Assembly (NCBI RefSeq): GCF_024764775.1 | Contig: NZ_JALIGC010000040.1 | Location: 1-64,000, forward strand | Source: Scandinavium manionii | GTDB taxonomy: Bacteria > Pseudomonadota > Gammaproteobacteria > Enterobacterales > Enterobacteriaceae | Direction of reading: 5' to 3' | Length of the DNA stretch: 64,000 nucleotides | Shown: positions 34,545 to 44,279 of the stretch, in pieces | How positions within the stretch are numbered: the first letter of the stretch is position 1 | Layout: the number at the start of each line of letters is the position of its first letter | The notes under the pieces: generated by a model | What the model saw: only the letters and a program-made list of their open reading frames with translations | The model's database searches: none | Told to the model about the DNA's origin: nothing | Translations under genes and position numbers: made by a program

Positions 34545-35320
34545 ATACGGCTCGTCTGAATCCAGGCATCCCGCTGTTGCTGAACAATATTGGTAAACGC
34601 TACGGCAATAATACGGTGCTCAATGAACTCGATCTTCACATTCCGGCCGGACAGTTTGTGGCGGTGGTCGGGCGCAGTGGCGGTGGGAAAAGTACGCTCC
34701 TGCGCTTGCTTGCCGGGCTGGAAAAGCCCAATGCGGGAGAGCTGCTGGCGGGCAACGGTCCACTGGCCGCCAGTCAGCAAGAGACGCGCATGATGTTTCA
34801 GGATGCACGACTGCTGCCCTGGAAAACGGTTATCGACAACGTCGGTTTGGGGCTGAAAGGAAAATGGCGTGACGCGGCGCTGGATGCACTCGCAGCCGTG
34901 GGTCTGGAAAACCGCGCCGGGGAGTGGCCGGCAGCCCTTTCCGGCGGACAAAAGCAGCGCGTGGCCCTGGCGCGTGCGTTGATTCATCGCCCTGGCTTAT
35001 TACTACTGGATGAGCCGCTAGGAGCGCTGGATGCGCTGACGCGTCTGGAAATGCAGGATTTGATCGCGTCGTTGTGGCTGGCGCAGGGGTTCACGGTCTT
35101 GCTGGTGACGCACGATGTCAGCGAAGCCGTGGCGATGGCCGACCGGGTGTTGCTGATTGAAGACGGCAAAATTGGGCTGGATTTGACGGTTGATCTCCCG
35201 CGCCCACGTCGGAAAGGGTCTGTGCGTTTGGCGGAGCTGGAAGCGGAAGTGCTGAACCGGGTGTTGAAACGTGGAGGATCGGAGCAACAAATTAAAAGGT
35301 GGGCATCGGCGAATGCCTGA
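34541..35320 (+). CDS. ssuB: Aliphatic sulfonate ABC transporter ATPase SsuB
   Basis: 259-residue ATPase that powers SsuAC. Walker A VVGRSGGGKSTLLR, Q-loop MMFQDARLLPW, signature LSGGQKQRVALARAL, Walker B LLLLDEPLGALD and switch His in LLVTHDVSEA are all present. Last gene of the operon; a REP hairpin lies 26 bases beyond its stop. Confidence 0.95.
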   Translation: MNTARLNPGIPLLLNNIGKRYGNNTVLNELDLHIPAGQFVAVVGRSGGGKSTLLRLLAGLEKPNAGELLAGNGPLAASQQETRMMFQDARLLPWKTVIDNVGLGLKGKWRDAALDALAAVGLENRAGEWPAALSGGQKQRVALARALIHRPGLLLLDEPLGALDALTRLEMQDLIASLWLAQGFTVLLVTHDVSEAVAMADRVLLIEDGKIGLDLTVDLPRPRRKGSVRLAELEAEVLNRVLKRGGSEQQIKRWASANA

Positions 35321-35346
35321 TGCCCACCCCGTGAGAACAAAACAAT

Positions 35347-35384
35347 GTAGGCCCGGTAAGCGCTAGCGCCACCGGGCATTTTTT
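35347..35384. repeat. REP sequence acting as possible ssu terminator
   Basis: GTAGGCCCGGTAAGCGC...GCGCCACCGGGC is a single REP unit; its GCCCGGT/ACCGGGC arms form a hairpin followed by ATTTTTTT on the plus strand. It sits between the convergent ends of ssuB and pepN. Confidence 0.75.
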
Positions 35385-37996
35385 TACGCTAACGCTTTGG
35401 TGATTTTCTCGAACAGATCGCCGGACAAATTCTCGAGACCTTTCAACTGTTCCAGCGCAGCACGCATTTTTTCCTGACGCGCTGCATCGTAACGTTTCAG
35501 ACGGATCAACGGCTCAATCAGACGCGACGCCACCTGCGGGTTACGGCTATTCAACTCGATCAGCATTTCGGCCAGGAACCGGTAGCCGCTGCCGTCTTCC
35601 GCATGGAACGCTGCCGGGTTGCTCATTGCAAAGGCACCAATCAGTGAACGGATACGGTTCGGGTTGCTCAGGGTAAACGAACGGTGTTTCAGCAGGTTGC
35701 GCACGGTTTCCAGTACGTTATCAGCCGGGCTGGTGGACTGCAGAATGAACCATTTGTCCATGACCAGACCATCGTGATGCCATTTGTCGTCATATTCCTG
35801 CATCAGCGCGTCACGGCATGGCAACTGTGCGGCTACTGCCGCCGCCAACGCCGCCAGAGCATCGGTCATGTTGTCAGCGTGATGATACTGATGGCTCACC
35901 AGCTTATCAGCCAGCTCCGCATCACCAAACGCCAGGTAACGCAGACAGGTGTTACGCAGCGAACGCTTGCCGATGTCGGCGTGCTCTACGCGATAAGCAT
36001 CGAGTTTATTAACGTTGTAGACCGCGAGGAACTCGTCTGCCAGCTCTTTCGCCAGCGTACGGGTCAACGCTTCGCGCACCGTCGCAATGGCAACGGGATC
36101 GATGATTTCGAACAGTTCGGCAATTTCATTCACCGACGGCAGCGTGAGGATTTCTGCGGCCAGCGCCGGATCAATGTTCTCATCCAGCAAAATTGCACGG
36201 AACGCATCTGCCACATGCACCGGCAGAGACAGCGGCTGACGCTGCTGATGACGGTTCACGTTCAGTTTGATGTAAGTCGCAAGCAGGCTCTGCGCCGCAT
36301 CCCAACGAGAGAAATCGTTACGCGCGTGACGCATCAGGAACGTTAGCTGCTGATCGCTCCATTTATATTCCAGTTTCACCGGCGCGGAGAACTCACGCAA
36401 CAGCGACGGCACCGGCTGGAAGTAGACGTTATCAAAGATGAACGTCTGCTCGGCCTGGGTCACGTTCAGCACGTTATGCACCGGGTGACCGCCCTTCTGC
36501 AGCGGGATCACGTTGCCTTCGTTGTCATACAGTTCAATGTCGAACGGAATATGCAGCGGCAGCTTTTCCTGCTGTTCGGAGGTTGGCGGCGTATGCTGTT
36601 TGATGGTCAGCGTGTACTGCTCCGTTTCCGGGTTGTAGTCGTCATGCACGGTCACCACCGGCGTACCGGACTGGCTGTACCAGCGGCGGAAATGCGAGAG
36701 ATCGACGTTGGACGCATCTTCCATCGCCTGCACAAAATCGTCACAGGTGGCCGCGCTGCCATCGTGGCGCTCAAAGTAAAGTTGCATCCCTTTCTGGAAA
36801 TTCGCTTCGCCGAGCAACGTGTGCAGCATACGGATCACTTCTGAACCCTTTTCGTATACGGTCAGGGTGTAGAAGTTGTTCATCTCGATGACCATATCCG
36901 GGCGGATCGGGTGCGCCATTGGGCTGGCATCTTCGGCGAACTGCATCCCGCGCATGGTACGAACGTTACTGATGCGGTTTACCGCACGTGAGCCGAGATC
37001 TGAGCTGAACTCCTGATCGCGGAACACCGTTAAGCCTTCTTTCAGGCTCAACTGGAACCAGTCGCGGCAGGTCACGCGGTTACCGGTCCAGTTGTGGAAG
37101 TATTCATGGCCGATAACACGTTCGATATCGAGATAATCTTTATCGGTGGCGGTATCAGTGCGCGCCAGAACGTATTTAGAGTTAAAGACGTTCAGGCCTT
37201 TGTTTTCCATTGCGCCCATGTTGAAGAAGTCGACGGCGACAATCATATAGATGTCGAGATCGTATTCGAGGCCGAAACGGTCTTCATCCCACTTCATGGA
37301 GTTTTGCAGCGAGGTCATCGCCCACGGCGCGCGATCCAGATTGCCACGATCGACGAATAGTTCCAGTGCCACTTCACGACCCGAACGGGTGATGTATTTG
37401 TCGCGCAGTACGTCGAAATCACCGGCCACTAACGCAAACAGGTAGCACGGTTTTGGGAACGGATCCTGCCACTGTACCCAGTGACGGCCGTTTTCCAACT
37501 CGCCCTGTGCAACGCGGTTGCCGTTGGAGAGCAGGTATGGATATTTGGTTTTATCCGCGATGATTTTGGTGGTAAAACGCGCCAGCACGTCCGGGCGGTC
37601 CAGATACCAGGTGATGTGACGGAACCCTTCCGCTTCACACTGCGTACAAAGCGCTTCACCTGACTGATACAGGCCTTCCAGCGCGGTGTTCGCCGCCGGG
37701 CTGATTTCATTAACGATGCGCAACGTGAAACGCTCCGGCAGTCCGTTAATCACCAGCTGATTGTTTTCTTCTTTATAATCACTCCACGGCTGGTCGTTCA
37801 CGTGCAGTGAAACCAGCGTTAAATCTTCACCATTGAGGCGCAGCGGCGTGGCAGACGCAGCGTGACGAGTCATCTGACTTTCTGCAGTCACGATGGTTTT
37901 TGCGGCATCCAGGTCAAAGGTCAGGTCGATATCGCTGATCAGGTATTCCGGCGCACGGTAGTCGTGGCGGTATTTGGCTTGGGGCTGTTGTGTCAT
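35384..37996 (-). CDS. pepN: Aminopeptidase N
   Basis: 870-residue cytosolic M1 zinc metallopeptidase, the main broad-specificity aminopeptidase of enteric bacteria. The exopeptidase motif is GAMENKGLN; the zinc site is HEYFHNW with the downstream Glu in LKEGLTVFRDQEFS. The length matches E. coli PepN. It is divergent from pncB. Confidence 0.97.
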   Translation of the reverse strand: MTQQPQAKYRHDYRAPEYLISDIDLTFDLDAAKTIVTAESQMTRHAASATPLRLNGEDLTLVSLHVNDQPWSDYKEENNQLVINGLPERFTLRIVNEISPAANTALEGLYQSGEALCTQCEAEGFRHITWYLDRPDVLARFTTKIIADKTKYPYLLSNGNRVAQGELENGRHWVQWQDPFPKPCYLFALVAGDFDVLRDKYITRSGREVALELFVDRGNLDRAPWAMTSLQNSMKWDEDRFGLEYDLDIYMIVAVDFFNMGAMENKGLNVFNSKYVLARTDTATDKDYLDIERVIGHEYFHNWTGNRVTCRDWFQLSLKEGLTVFRDQEFSSDLGSRAVNRISNVRTMRGMQFAEDASPMAHPIRPDMVIEMNNFYTLTVYEKGSEVIRMLHTLLGEANFQKGMQLYFERHDGSAATCDDFVQAMEDASNVDLSHFRRWYSQSGTPVVTVHDDYNPETEQYTLTIKQHTPPTSEQQEKLPLHIPFDIELYDNEGNVIPLQKGGHPVHNVLNVTQAEQTFIFDNVYFQPVPSLLREFSAPVKLEYKWSDQQLTFLMRHARNDFSRWDAAQSLLATYIKLNVNRHQQRQPLSLPVHVADAFRAILLDENIDPALAAEILTLPSVNEIAELFEIIDPVAIATVREALTRTLAKELADEFLAVYNVNKLDAYRVEHADIGKRSLRNTCLRYLAFGDAELADKLVSHQYHHADNMTDALAALAAAVAAQLPCRDALMQEYDDKWHHDGLVMDKWFILQSTSPADNVLETVRNLLKHRSFTLSNPNRIRSLIGAFAMSNPAAFHAEDGSGYRFLAEMLIELNSRNPQVASRLIEPLIRLKRYDAARQEKMRAALEQLKGLENLSGDLFEKITKALA

Positions 37997-38191
37997 AAAA
38001 AACCTTTAGCATCTTTTGTAAATTGTCGGATCCAGTCTATTCCTGTTGTCACTTTCACGCTACGCAGAATGTTCATCTTTTCAGGGGCAAACACGTAAAT
38101 TGCTACATATTGATAACACGCGGCACGTTTTGCCCTCGACCCGTCAAACACCTTGTGTTGTGATCGGGGTTCAATAAATCGATAAACAAGG

Positions 38192-38232
38192 TATACTCCT
38201 GCGGTTTCAGCCGTTGTTTATTGTACTAAACG
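38192..38232 (+). promoter_or_regulatory. pncB promoter -10 and NadR box
   Basis: TATACT (38192-38197) is followed by the palindrome TGTTTA-TTGTAC-TAAACG (38215-38232), matching the NadR operator TGTTTA-N6-TAAACA with one mismatch. It ends 28 bases before the pncB start, so NadR with bound NAD would repress the gene. Confidence 0.75.
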
Positions 38233-38260
38233 CTCCTTTATGAGGATGCTATTGCGCACC

Positions 38261-39463
38261 ATGACACAATTCGCTTCCCCTGTTCTGCAGACTCTGCTTG
38301 ATACAGATGCTTATAAGCTGCATATGCAGCAGGCCGTCTTCCATCATTATTATGATGTCCAGGTGGCTGCAGAATTCCGCTGCCGCGGTGATGACCTGCT
38401 CGGTATTTATGCAGACGCCATCCGCGAACAAGTCGAAGCGATGCAGTCGCTGCGACTGCAGGACGACGAGTTTCAGTGGTTGTCCGGCCTGCCGTTCTTC
38501 AAGCAGGACTACCTCGACTGGCTGCGCGATTTTCGCTACAACCCCCAGCAGGTCACCGTTCGTAACGATAATGGCAAATTAAACATTCGCCTCGAAGGCC
38601 CATGGCGTGAAGTCATCATGTGGGAAGTTCCGCTGCTGGCGGTGATTAGCGAGCTGGTTCATCGCTATCGTTCCCCTGAAGCCAGCGTTGAGCTGGCGCT
38701 TGAGACGCTGGAACGTAAGCTGGTTGATTTCAATCACCTTACCCAGGATATCGATATGTCTGGCTTCCGTCTGATGGACTTCGGCACCCGCCGTCGTTTC
38801 TCTCGTGACGTGCAGCAGGCGATAGTCGAACGTCTTCAGCAGGAGCCGTGGTTTGTCGGCACCAGCAATTACGACCTGGCACGCCGTCTGTCACTGACCC
38901 CAATGGGTACCCAGGCACACGAATGGTTCCAGGCGCATCAGCAAATCAGTCCTGACCTGGCGACCAGCCAGCGCGTGGCGCTTGCGGCCTGGCTTCAAGA
39001 ATATCCAGACCAGTTGCGGATTGCCCTGACCGACTGCATCACCATGGATGCTTTCCTGCGTGACTTCGACCCGGAGTTTGCCGAACGATATCAGGGACTG
39101 CGTCATGACTCCGGGGATCCGGTGGAATGGGGTGAAAAAGCCATCGCACATTATCAGAAGCTCGGTATTGACCCGATGAGCAAACTGCTGGTGTTCTCCG
39201 ATAATCTCGACCTGAAAAAGGCCGTTGAGCTGTATCGCCACTTCTCGTCGCGGGTGAATCTGAGCTTCGGGATAGGCACGCGCCTGACCTGCGATATCCC
39301 TCAGGTGAAACCGCTGAATATCGTGATTAAACTGGTGGAATGTAACGGCAAGCCGGTGGCCAAACTGTCCGACAGCCCAGGCAAAACCATCTGCCACGAT
39401 AAAGCATTTGTTCGCGCTTTACGCAAAGCCTTCGACCTTCCCCAGGTCAAAAAGGCCAGTTAA
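38261..39463 (+). CDS. pncB: Nicotinate phosphoribosyltransferase
   Basis: 400-residue NAD-salvage enzyme that joins nicotinate and PRPP, using ATP. It has LLDTDAYKLHMQQAVFHHY at the N-terminus, the phosphohistidine region (RRLSLTPMGTQAHEWFQ) and the PRPP-site stretches MDFGTRRRFS and LRHDSGDP. An in-frame ATG at 38240 would start seven codons earlier; MTQFASPVL at 38261 matches the family. Confidence 0.96.
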   Translation: MTQFASPVLQTLLDTDAYKLHMQQAVFHHYYDVQVAAEFRCRGDDLLGIYADAIREQVEAMQSLRLQDDEFQWLSGLPFFKQDYLDWLRDFRYNPQQVTVRNDNGKLNIRLEGPWREVIMWEVPLLAVISELVHRYRSPEASVELALETLERKLVDFNHLTQDIDMSGFRLMDFGTRRRFSRDVQQAIVERLQQEPWFVGTSNYDLARRLSLTPMGTQAHEWFQAHQQISPDLATSQRVALAAWLQEYPDQLRIALTDCITMDAFLRDFDPEFAERYQGLRHDSGDPVEWGEKAIAHYQKLGIDPMSKLLVFSDNLDLKKAVELYRHFSSRVNLSFGIGTRLTCDIPQVKPLNIVIKLVECNGKPVAKLSDSPGKTICHDKAFVRALRKAFDLPQVKKAS

Positions 39464-39472
39464 TCAGCAACA

Positions 39473-39497
39473 GGGAGCCTCAAAGGCTCCCTTCTTC
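39473..39497 (+). terminator. pncB terminator
   Basis: GGGAGCCT (39473-39480), loop CAA, AGGCTCCC (39484-39491), followed by TTCTTCTT. Confidence 0.8.
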
Positions 39498-39634
39498 TTA
39501 TTATTTTCTCAATTCACCCCCTCTCGCTGCGAATTCCTCTTGTCTGATGAAAGATGACAGGTAACATAGGGATCCCCCTTAATTAAGGGCGGAAAGAGAT
39601 AACTTTATTCTGGACTACTAACAGAGAGATTAAT

Positions 39635-41035
39635 ATGAGCGTTGTGCCTGTAGCCGACGTACTCCAGGGCCGCGTAGCCGTTGACAGCGAAGTCACCGTG
39701 CGCGGATGGGTGCGTACCCGTCGAGATTCAAAAGCTGGCTTTTCCTTCCTCGCCGTCTATGACGGTTCCTGCTTTGATCCTGTACAGGCCGTCGTCAATA
39801 ATTCTCTGCCCAATTACAATCAGGAAGTGTTGCGCCTGACGACCGGCTGTTCCGTGATTATCACCGGAAAAGTGGTGGCATCTCAGGGTCAGGGTCAGAG
39901 TTTTGAAATTCAGGCCTCCCACGTTGAAGTGACTGGCTGGGTTGAAGATCCGGATACCTATCCGATGGCGGCCAAACGCCACAGCATCGAATACCTTCGT
40001 GAAGTTGCGCACCTGCGTCCGCGTACCAACCTGATTGGTGCCGTCGCCCGCGTGCGTCACACCCTGGCGCAAGCGCTGCACCGCTTCTTCCACGAGCAGG
40101 GCTATTTCTGGGTATCTACCCCACTCATTACTGCCTCTGATACTGAAGGCGCAGGTGAGATGTTCCGCGTATCGACGCTGGATATGGAAAACCTGCCACG
40201 TGACGATCAGGGTAAAGTGGATTACGACAAAGACTTCTTTGGTCGTGAAGCGTTCCTGACCGTATCCGGTCAGCTGAACGGCGAAACTTACGCCTGTGCG
40301 CTGTCCAAGATTTACACCTTCGGCCCAACTTTCCGTGCTGAAAACTCAAACACCAGCCGTCATCTGGCGGAATTCTGGATGCTTGAGCCGGAAGTCGCCT
40401 TTGCCGACCTGGAAGATAACGCTGCACTCGCTGAAGCAATGCTGAAGTATGTTTTCAAAGCGGTGCTGGAAGAACGTGCCGATGACATGAAATTCTTCGC
40501 CGAGCGCGTTGATAAAGATGCCGTAAGCCGCCTGGAGCGTTTTGTTGAAGCGGACTTTGCACAGGTGGATTACACCGACGCGATCACCATTCTGGAAAAC
40601 TGCGGTCAGACCTTCGAGAACCCGGTATTCTGGGGCGTGGATCTCTCTTCCGAGCACGAACGTTACCTGGCTGAGAAACACTTCCAGGCTCCGGTTGTCG
40701 TGAAAAACTACCCGAAAGACATTAAGGCGTTCTATATGCGCCTTAACGACGACGGTAAAACCGTGGCGGCAATGGACGTTCTGGCTCCGGGCATCGGCGA
40801 AATCATCGGTGGCTCCCAGCGTGAAGAGCGTCTGGATGTGCTTGATGCGCGTCTGGCTGAAATGGGTCTGAATAAAGAAGACTACAGCTGGTACCGCGAC
40901 CTGCGTCGTTATGGCACCGTGCCTCACTCCGGCTTCGGTCTTGGTTTTGAGCGTCTGATTGCCTACGTTACCGGCGTTCAGAACGTTCGTGACGTAATTG
41001 CATTCCCACGAACGCCACGTAACGCCAGCTTCTAA
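39635..41035 (+). CDS. asnS: Asparaginyl-tRNA synthetase
   Basis: 466-residue class II synthetase charging tRNA-Asn. The N-terminal OB-fold anticodon domain (VTVRGWVRTRRDSK) is followed by motif 2 (FRAENSNTSRHLAEFWMLEPE) and motif 3 (GFGLGFERLIAYVTG). Nearly identical to E. coli AsnS. It has its own terminator and lies upstream of ompF as in E. coli. Confidence 0.97.
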   Translation: MSVVPVADVLQGRVAVDSEVTVRGWVRTRRDSKAGFSFLAVYDGSCFDPVQAVVNNSLPNYNQEVLRLTTGCSVIITGKVVASQGQGQSFEIQASHVEVTGWVEDPDTYPMAAKRHSIEYLREVAHLRPRTNLIGAVARVRHTLAQALHRFFHEQGYFWVSTPLITASDTEGAGEMFRVSTLDMENLPRDDQGKVDYDKDFFGREAFLTVSGQLNGETYACALSKIYTFGPTFRAENSNTSRHLAEFWMLEPEVAFADLEDNAALAEAMLKYVFKAVLEERADDMKFFAERVDKDAVSRLERFVEADFAQVDYTDAITILENCGQTFENPVFWGVDLSSEHERYLAEKHFQAPVVVKNYPKDIKAFYMRLNDDGKTVAAMDVLAPGIGEIIGGSQREERLDVLDARLAEMGLNKEDYSWYRDLRRYGTVPHSGFGLGFERLIAYVTGVQNVRDVIAFPRTPRNASF

Positions 41036-41051
41036 GTTTTTTCCCTTCTCC

Positions 41052-41080
41052 AAAGCCAGCTTCTCAGCTGGCTTTTTTTT
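41052..41080 (+). terminator. asnS terminator
   Basis: AAAGCCAGCT (41052-41061), loop TCTC, AGCTGGCTTT (41066-41075), then TTTTT. Confidence 0.88.
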
Positions 41081-41089
41081 GGCCTTTGT

Positions 41090-41639
41090 CAGGATCTGTG
41101 AGCAAGTTTCTACAAATATAAAGGTCAACCGCCTTCCCCAACCAAAATGTTACACCCCGTGTCCAGAAATAATTCAGCACACATTTTCAGCAACACTTCG
41201 ATTGCGCTTAAGTAAATACCTGGCACTTAGCATACAAAACAACCACCAGCAACGCGCACGAAAAGCTAACTTTGTCACATAAGAAAAAGTGAGATGAGAA
41301 GCATTCTTATATAGGAAAAGCCTTTATCAAAATTAAAGATAAGCTTTTCATATAGATATATAAGAGATAGTCGATTAATTAAGCGGTGAGCGAGGAAATT
41401 TGAGGTGCTTCACAAAGTTCCCTGATTTACACAAATTATTACACATTATTTCTTCTTGTTACCTATTTACGATATTTGTAGCACTTTCAGGCTAGCGAAA
41501 CGTTGTCATGAATGGAAATATGCCTGTCAGACACAGAAAGACACCAAACTCTCATCAATAGTTCCGTAAATATTTATTGACGAAAACTATTGGCGGTAGT
41601 GGAAAGTGTCCATAAAAAAACCAATGAGGGTAATAAATA
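41090..41639 (+). promoter_or_regulatory. ompF upstream control region and leader
   Basis: About 550 AT-rich bases without a gene. The stretch from 41470 on matches the E. coli ompF promoter and leader: TTTGTAGCACTTTCA, GCGAAACGTT, GACACCAAACTCTCATCAA, TAGTTCCGTAAAT and the ribosome-binding site GAGGGTAATAAATA. In E. coli OmpR boxes lie just upstream of this promoter (here about 41400-41475, inferred) and the leader around the ribosome-binding site is the MicF target. The half before 41380 holds nothing I recognise. Confidence 0.5.
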
Positions 41640-42815
41640 ATGATGAAGCGCAATATCCTGGCAGTGGTTATCCCTGCCCTGTTGGCAGCTGGTGCGGCAA
41701 ACGCAGCAGAAATCTATAACAAAAATGCCAACAAACTGGATTTCTACGGTAAAGCAGTAGGTGAACACATCTGGACCACCAACGGCGACACCGGCAGTGA
41801 TGACACCACTTATGCCCGTATCGGTTTCAAAGGTGAAACTCAGATCAACGATCAGATCACCGGTTACGGCCAGTGGGAATACAACCTGAATGCGTCTAAC
41901 GCTGAAGGTTCTCAGGGTACCGCTACCCGTCTGGCATTTGCAGGTCTGAAATTTGGTGACGCGGGTTCTATCGACTACGGTCGTAACTACGGCGCCATCT
42001 ACGACGTAGCGGCATACACCGATATGCTGGTTGAGTGGGGCGGCGATTCCTGGGCTGCTACAGACAACTTCATGAACGGCCGTACCAATGGCGTTCTGAC
42101 CTACCGTAACAGCGATTTCTTCGGTCTGGTTGATGGCCTGAGCTTCGCCCTGCAGTATCAGGGAAAAAACGAGCGTAACAGCCCGATCACTGTTGACTAT
42201 GATGACAACGGCACGCCGAACACCGTAAACCTCTCCGGTAATGGCGCGAAAGCGAACGGTGATGGCTTCAGCTCTTCCGTTCAGTACGCATTCCTGGACG
42301 GCTTCAGCGTTGCTGCGGGTTACGAAACGGCTGACCGTACCGACGATCAGTCTAACCCGCAGACTTACGCCATCGATGGTGTTGCTGGCAACGCAAGTGC
42401 TGGCGGCGACCGCGCTGAAGCATGGTCTACTGCATTCAAATACGACGCGAACAACGTCTACGCTGCAGTGATGTATGCTGAAACCACCAACATGACTCGC
42501 GAGCCAGACAGCAACTTCGCGAACAAAACTCAGAACATCGAAGCCGTGGTTCAGTACCAGTTCGATTTCGGTCTGCGTCCATCTGTAGGCTACGTACAGT
42601 CCAAAGGTAAAGACCTGCTGGCACGTCCTGGCTTCGACGGCGGCGATGCTGACCTGGTTAAATACATCGAAGTGGGTTCATGGTACTACTTCAACAAGAA
42701 CATGAACGTCTACGCAGCTTATAAGTTTAACCTGCTGAACGACAACGACTACTCTAAAGCATCTGGTCAGGCTACCGACGACCAGGCTGCTGTCGGTATC
42801 GTTTACCAGTTCTAA
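41640..42815 (+). CDS. ompF: General porin at the ompF locus (OmpF/OmpK35 type)
   Basis: 391-residue trimeric 16-stranded porin for small hydrophilic solutes, including beta-lactams. The signal peptide is MMKRNILAVVIPALLAAGAANA, with mature start AEIYNKNANKLDFYGK and C-terminal Phe. It is longer than E. coli OmpF (362), mainly through extensions in surface loops at about residues 173-205 and 236-258. Constriction loop 3 reads VEWGGDSW (131-138) where E. coli OmpF and OmpC have PEFGGDT; this and the TTNGDTGSDDTTYARIG region resemble OmpK35/Omp35. The asnS-ompF-aspC order identifies the locus. Confidence 0.93.
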   Translation: MMKRNILAVVIPALLAAGAANAAEIYNKNANKLDFYGKAVGEHIWTTNGDTGSDDTTYARIGFKGETQINDQITGYGQWEYNLNASNAEGSQGTATRLAFAGLKFGDAGSIDYGRNYGAIYDVAAYTDMLVEWGGDSWAATDNFMNGRTNGVLTYRNSDFFGLVDGLSFALQYQGKNERNSPITVDYDDNGTPNTVNLSGNGAKANGDGFSSSVQYAFLDGFSVAAGYETADRTDDQSNPQTYAIDGVAGNASAGGDRAEAWSTAFKYDANNVYAAVMYAETTNMTREPDSNFANKTQNIEAVVQYQFDFGLRPSVGYVQSKGKDLLARPGFDGGDADLVKYIEVGSWYYFNKNMNVYAAYKFNLLNDNDYSKASGQATDDQAAVGIVYQF

Positions 42816-42844
42816 TCAGTACGCCACTTTGTTATATGCTTAAG

Positions 42845-42870
42845 AAACAGGGCTTCGGCCCTGTTTTTTT
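42845..42870 (+). terminator. ompF terminator
   Basis: AAACAGGGC, TTCG tetraloop, GCCCTGTTT followed by TTTT. Confidence 0.9.
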
Positions 42871-42999
42871 ATGGCTGGCAGTAAATAATAGTGACTTTTA
42901 AAAAGCCTCTCGCTTTTTCTCGCAAACGGTTGGCTTTTCGTCATTCTCCCGTTAACCTGAGAGCGGATTTCCCTTCAGTAACCACAATGGAACCTCGTC

Positions 43000-44190
43000 A
43001 TGTTTGAGAACATAACCGCTGCCCCTGCCGACCCTATTCTGGGCCTGGCCGATCTGTTTCGTGCCGATGACCGCCCAGGAAAAATCAACCTCGGGATTGG
43101 TGTTTACAAAGATGAGACCGGTAAAACACCGGTTCTGACCAGCGTAAAAAAAGCGGAACTTTATCTGCTGGAAAATGAAACCACCAAGAACTACCTCGGC
43201 ATTGACGGTATTCCGGAATTTGGCCGCTGCACGCAGGAGCTGCTGTTCGGGAAAGGCAGTGCGATTGTGACTGAAAAACGCGCACGTACGGCGCAGACCC
43301 CAGGTGGCACCGGCGCACTGCGCGTAGCCGCGGATTTTCTTGCTAAAAACACTGACGTACAACGCGTATGGGTCAGTAACCCAAGCTGGCCGAACCACAA
43401 AGGCGTGTTTAATTCCGCCGGGCTGGAAGTCTGCGAATACAGCTATTACGACGCGAATCAACACGCTCTGGATTTTGACGGCCTGATTGCCAGCCTGAAT
43501 CAAGCTCAGGCGGGCGACGTGGTTTTATTCCACGGCTGCTGCCACAACCCAACCGGGATCGACCCGACGCTGGAACAGTGGGAACAGTTGGCAAAACTGT
43601 CCGTAGAGAAAGGCTGGCTGCCGCTGTTTGACTTCGCCTACCAGGGCTTTGCTCGTGGTCTGGAAGAAGATGCTGAAGGCCTGCGCGCCTTTGCCGCCGT
43701 ACATAAAGAGCTGCTGGTTGCGAGTTCCTTCTCGAAAAACTTTGGCCTCTACAACGAACGCGTGGGTGCCTGCACGCTCGTTTCTGCGGATGCAGAAACG
43801 GTTGACCGCGCATTCAGCCAGATGAAAGCGGTTATCCGCGCCAACTACTCTAACCCACCCGCTCACGGTGCCGCCGTGGTGGCGACGATCCTCAGCAATG
43901 ACGCGCTGCGCGCCATCTGGGAGCAAGAGCTGACTGACATGCGCCAGCGCATTCAGCGTATGCGCTTGCTGTTCGTGAACACCCTCGCCGAGAAAGGTGC
44001 GGACCGTGATTTCAGCTTCATCACCAAGCAGAACGGCATGTTCTCCTTCAGCGGCCTGACCAAAGAACAGGTGCTGCGTCTGCGTGAAGAGTTTGGCGTT
44101 TATGCGGTTGCCTCCGGGCGAGTGAACGTCGCGGGCATGACGCCAGACAATATGGCCCCACTGTGCGAAGCCATCGTCGCCGTGCTGTAA
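43000..44190 (+). CDS. aspC: Aspartate aminotransferase
   Basis: 396-residue PLP enzyme interconverting aspartate/2-oxoglutarate with oxaloacetate/glutamate; it also acts on aromatic amino acids. The PLP Lys is Lys246 in FSKNFGLYNERVG, and NPSWPNH, HGCCHNPTG and FDFAYQGFARG are conserved. Same length as E. coli AspC. It is closed by its own terminator ahead of convergent gloC. Confidence 0.97.
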   Translation: MFENITAAPADPILGLADLFRADDRPGKINLGIGVYKDETGKTPVLTSVKKAELYLLENETTKNYLGIDGIPEFGRCTQELLFGKGSAIVTEKRARTAQTPGGTGALRVAADFLAKNTDVQRVWVSNPSWPNHKGVFNSAGLEVCEYSYYDANQHALDFDGLIASLNQAQAGDVVLFHGCCHNPTGIDPTLEQWEQLAKLSVEKGWLPLFDFAYQGFARGLEEDAEGLRAFAAVHKELLVASSFSKNFGLYNERVGACTLVSADAETVDRAFSQMKAVIRANYSNPPAHGAAVVATILSNDALRAIWEQELTDMRQRIQRMRLLFVNTLAEKGADRDFSFITKQNGMFSFSGLTKEQVLRLREEFGVYAVASGRVNVAGMTPDNMAPLCEAIVAVL

Positions 44191-44209
44191 CCCTGGCGAC
44201 AAAAAAGCC

Positions 44210-44240
44210 AAAGGCCGCGAATGCGGCCTTTGTTATTTGT
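44210..44240 (+). terminator. aspC terminator
   Basis: AAAGGCCGC (44210-44218), loop GAAT, GCGGCCTTT (44223-44231), then GTTATTTGTTTT. Confidence 0.8.
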
Positions 44241-44251
44241 TTTGAGCATTA

Positions 44252-44275
44252 AAAAAGCCGCAAACGCGGCTTTTT
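44252..44275 (-). terminator. gloC terminator
   Basis: AAAAAGCCGC and GCGGCTTTTT (44252-44261, 44266-44275) flank AAAC; on the minus strand the stem ends in a T-run, four bases after the gloC stop. Confidence 0.85.
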
Positions 44276-44279
44276 ATCT

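Noticed and set aside
42030..42055. VEW loop 3 of the porin as a damaging mutation
   Set aside because: The surrounding sequence agrees with OmpK35-type porins, which to my knowledge carry the same variant, so it is a lineage trait.
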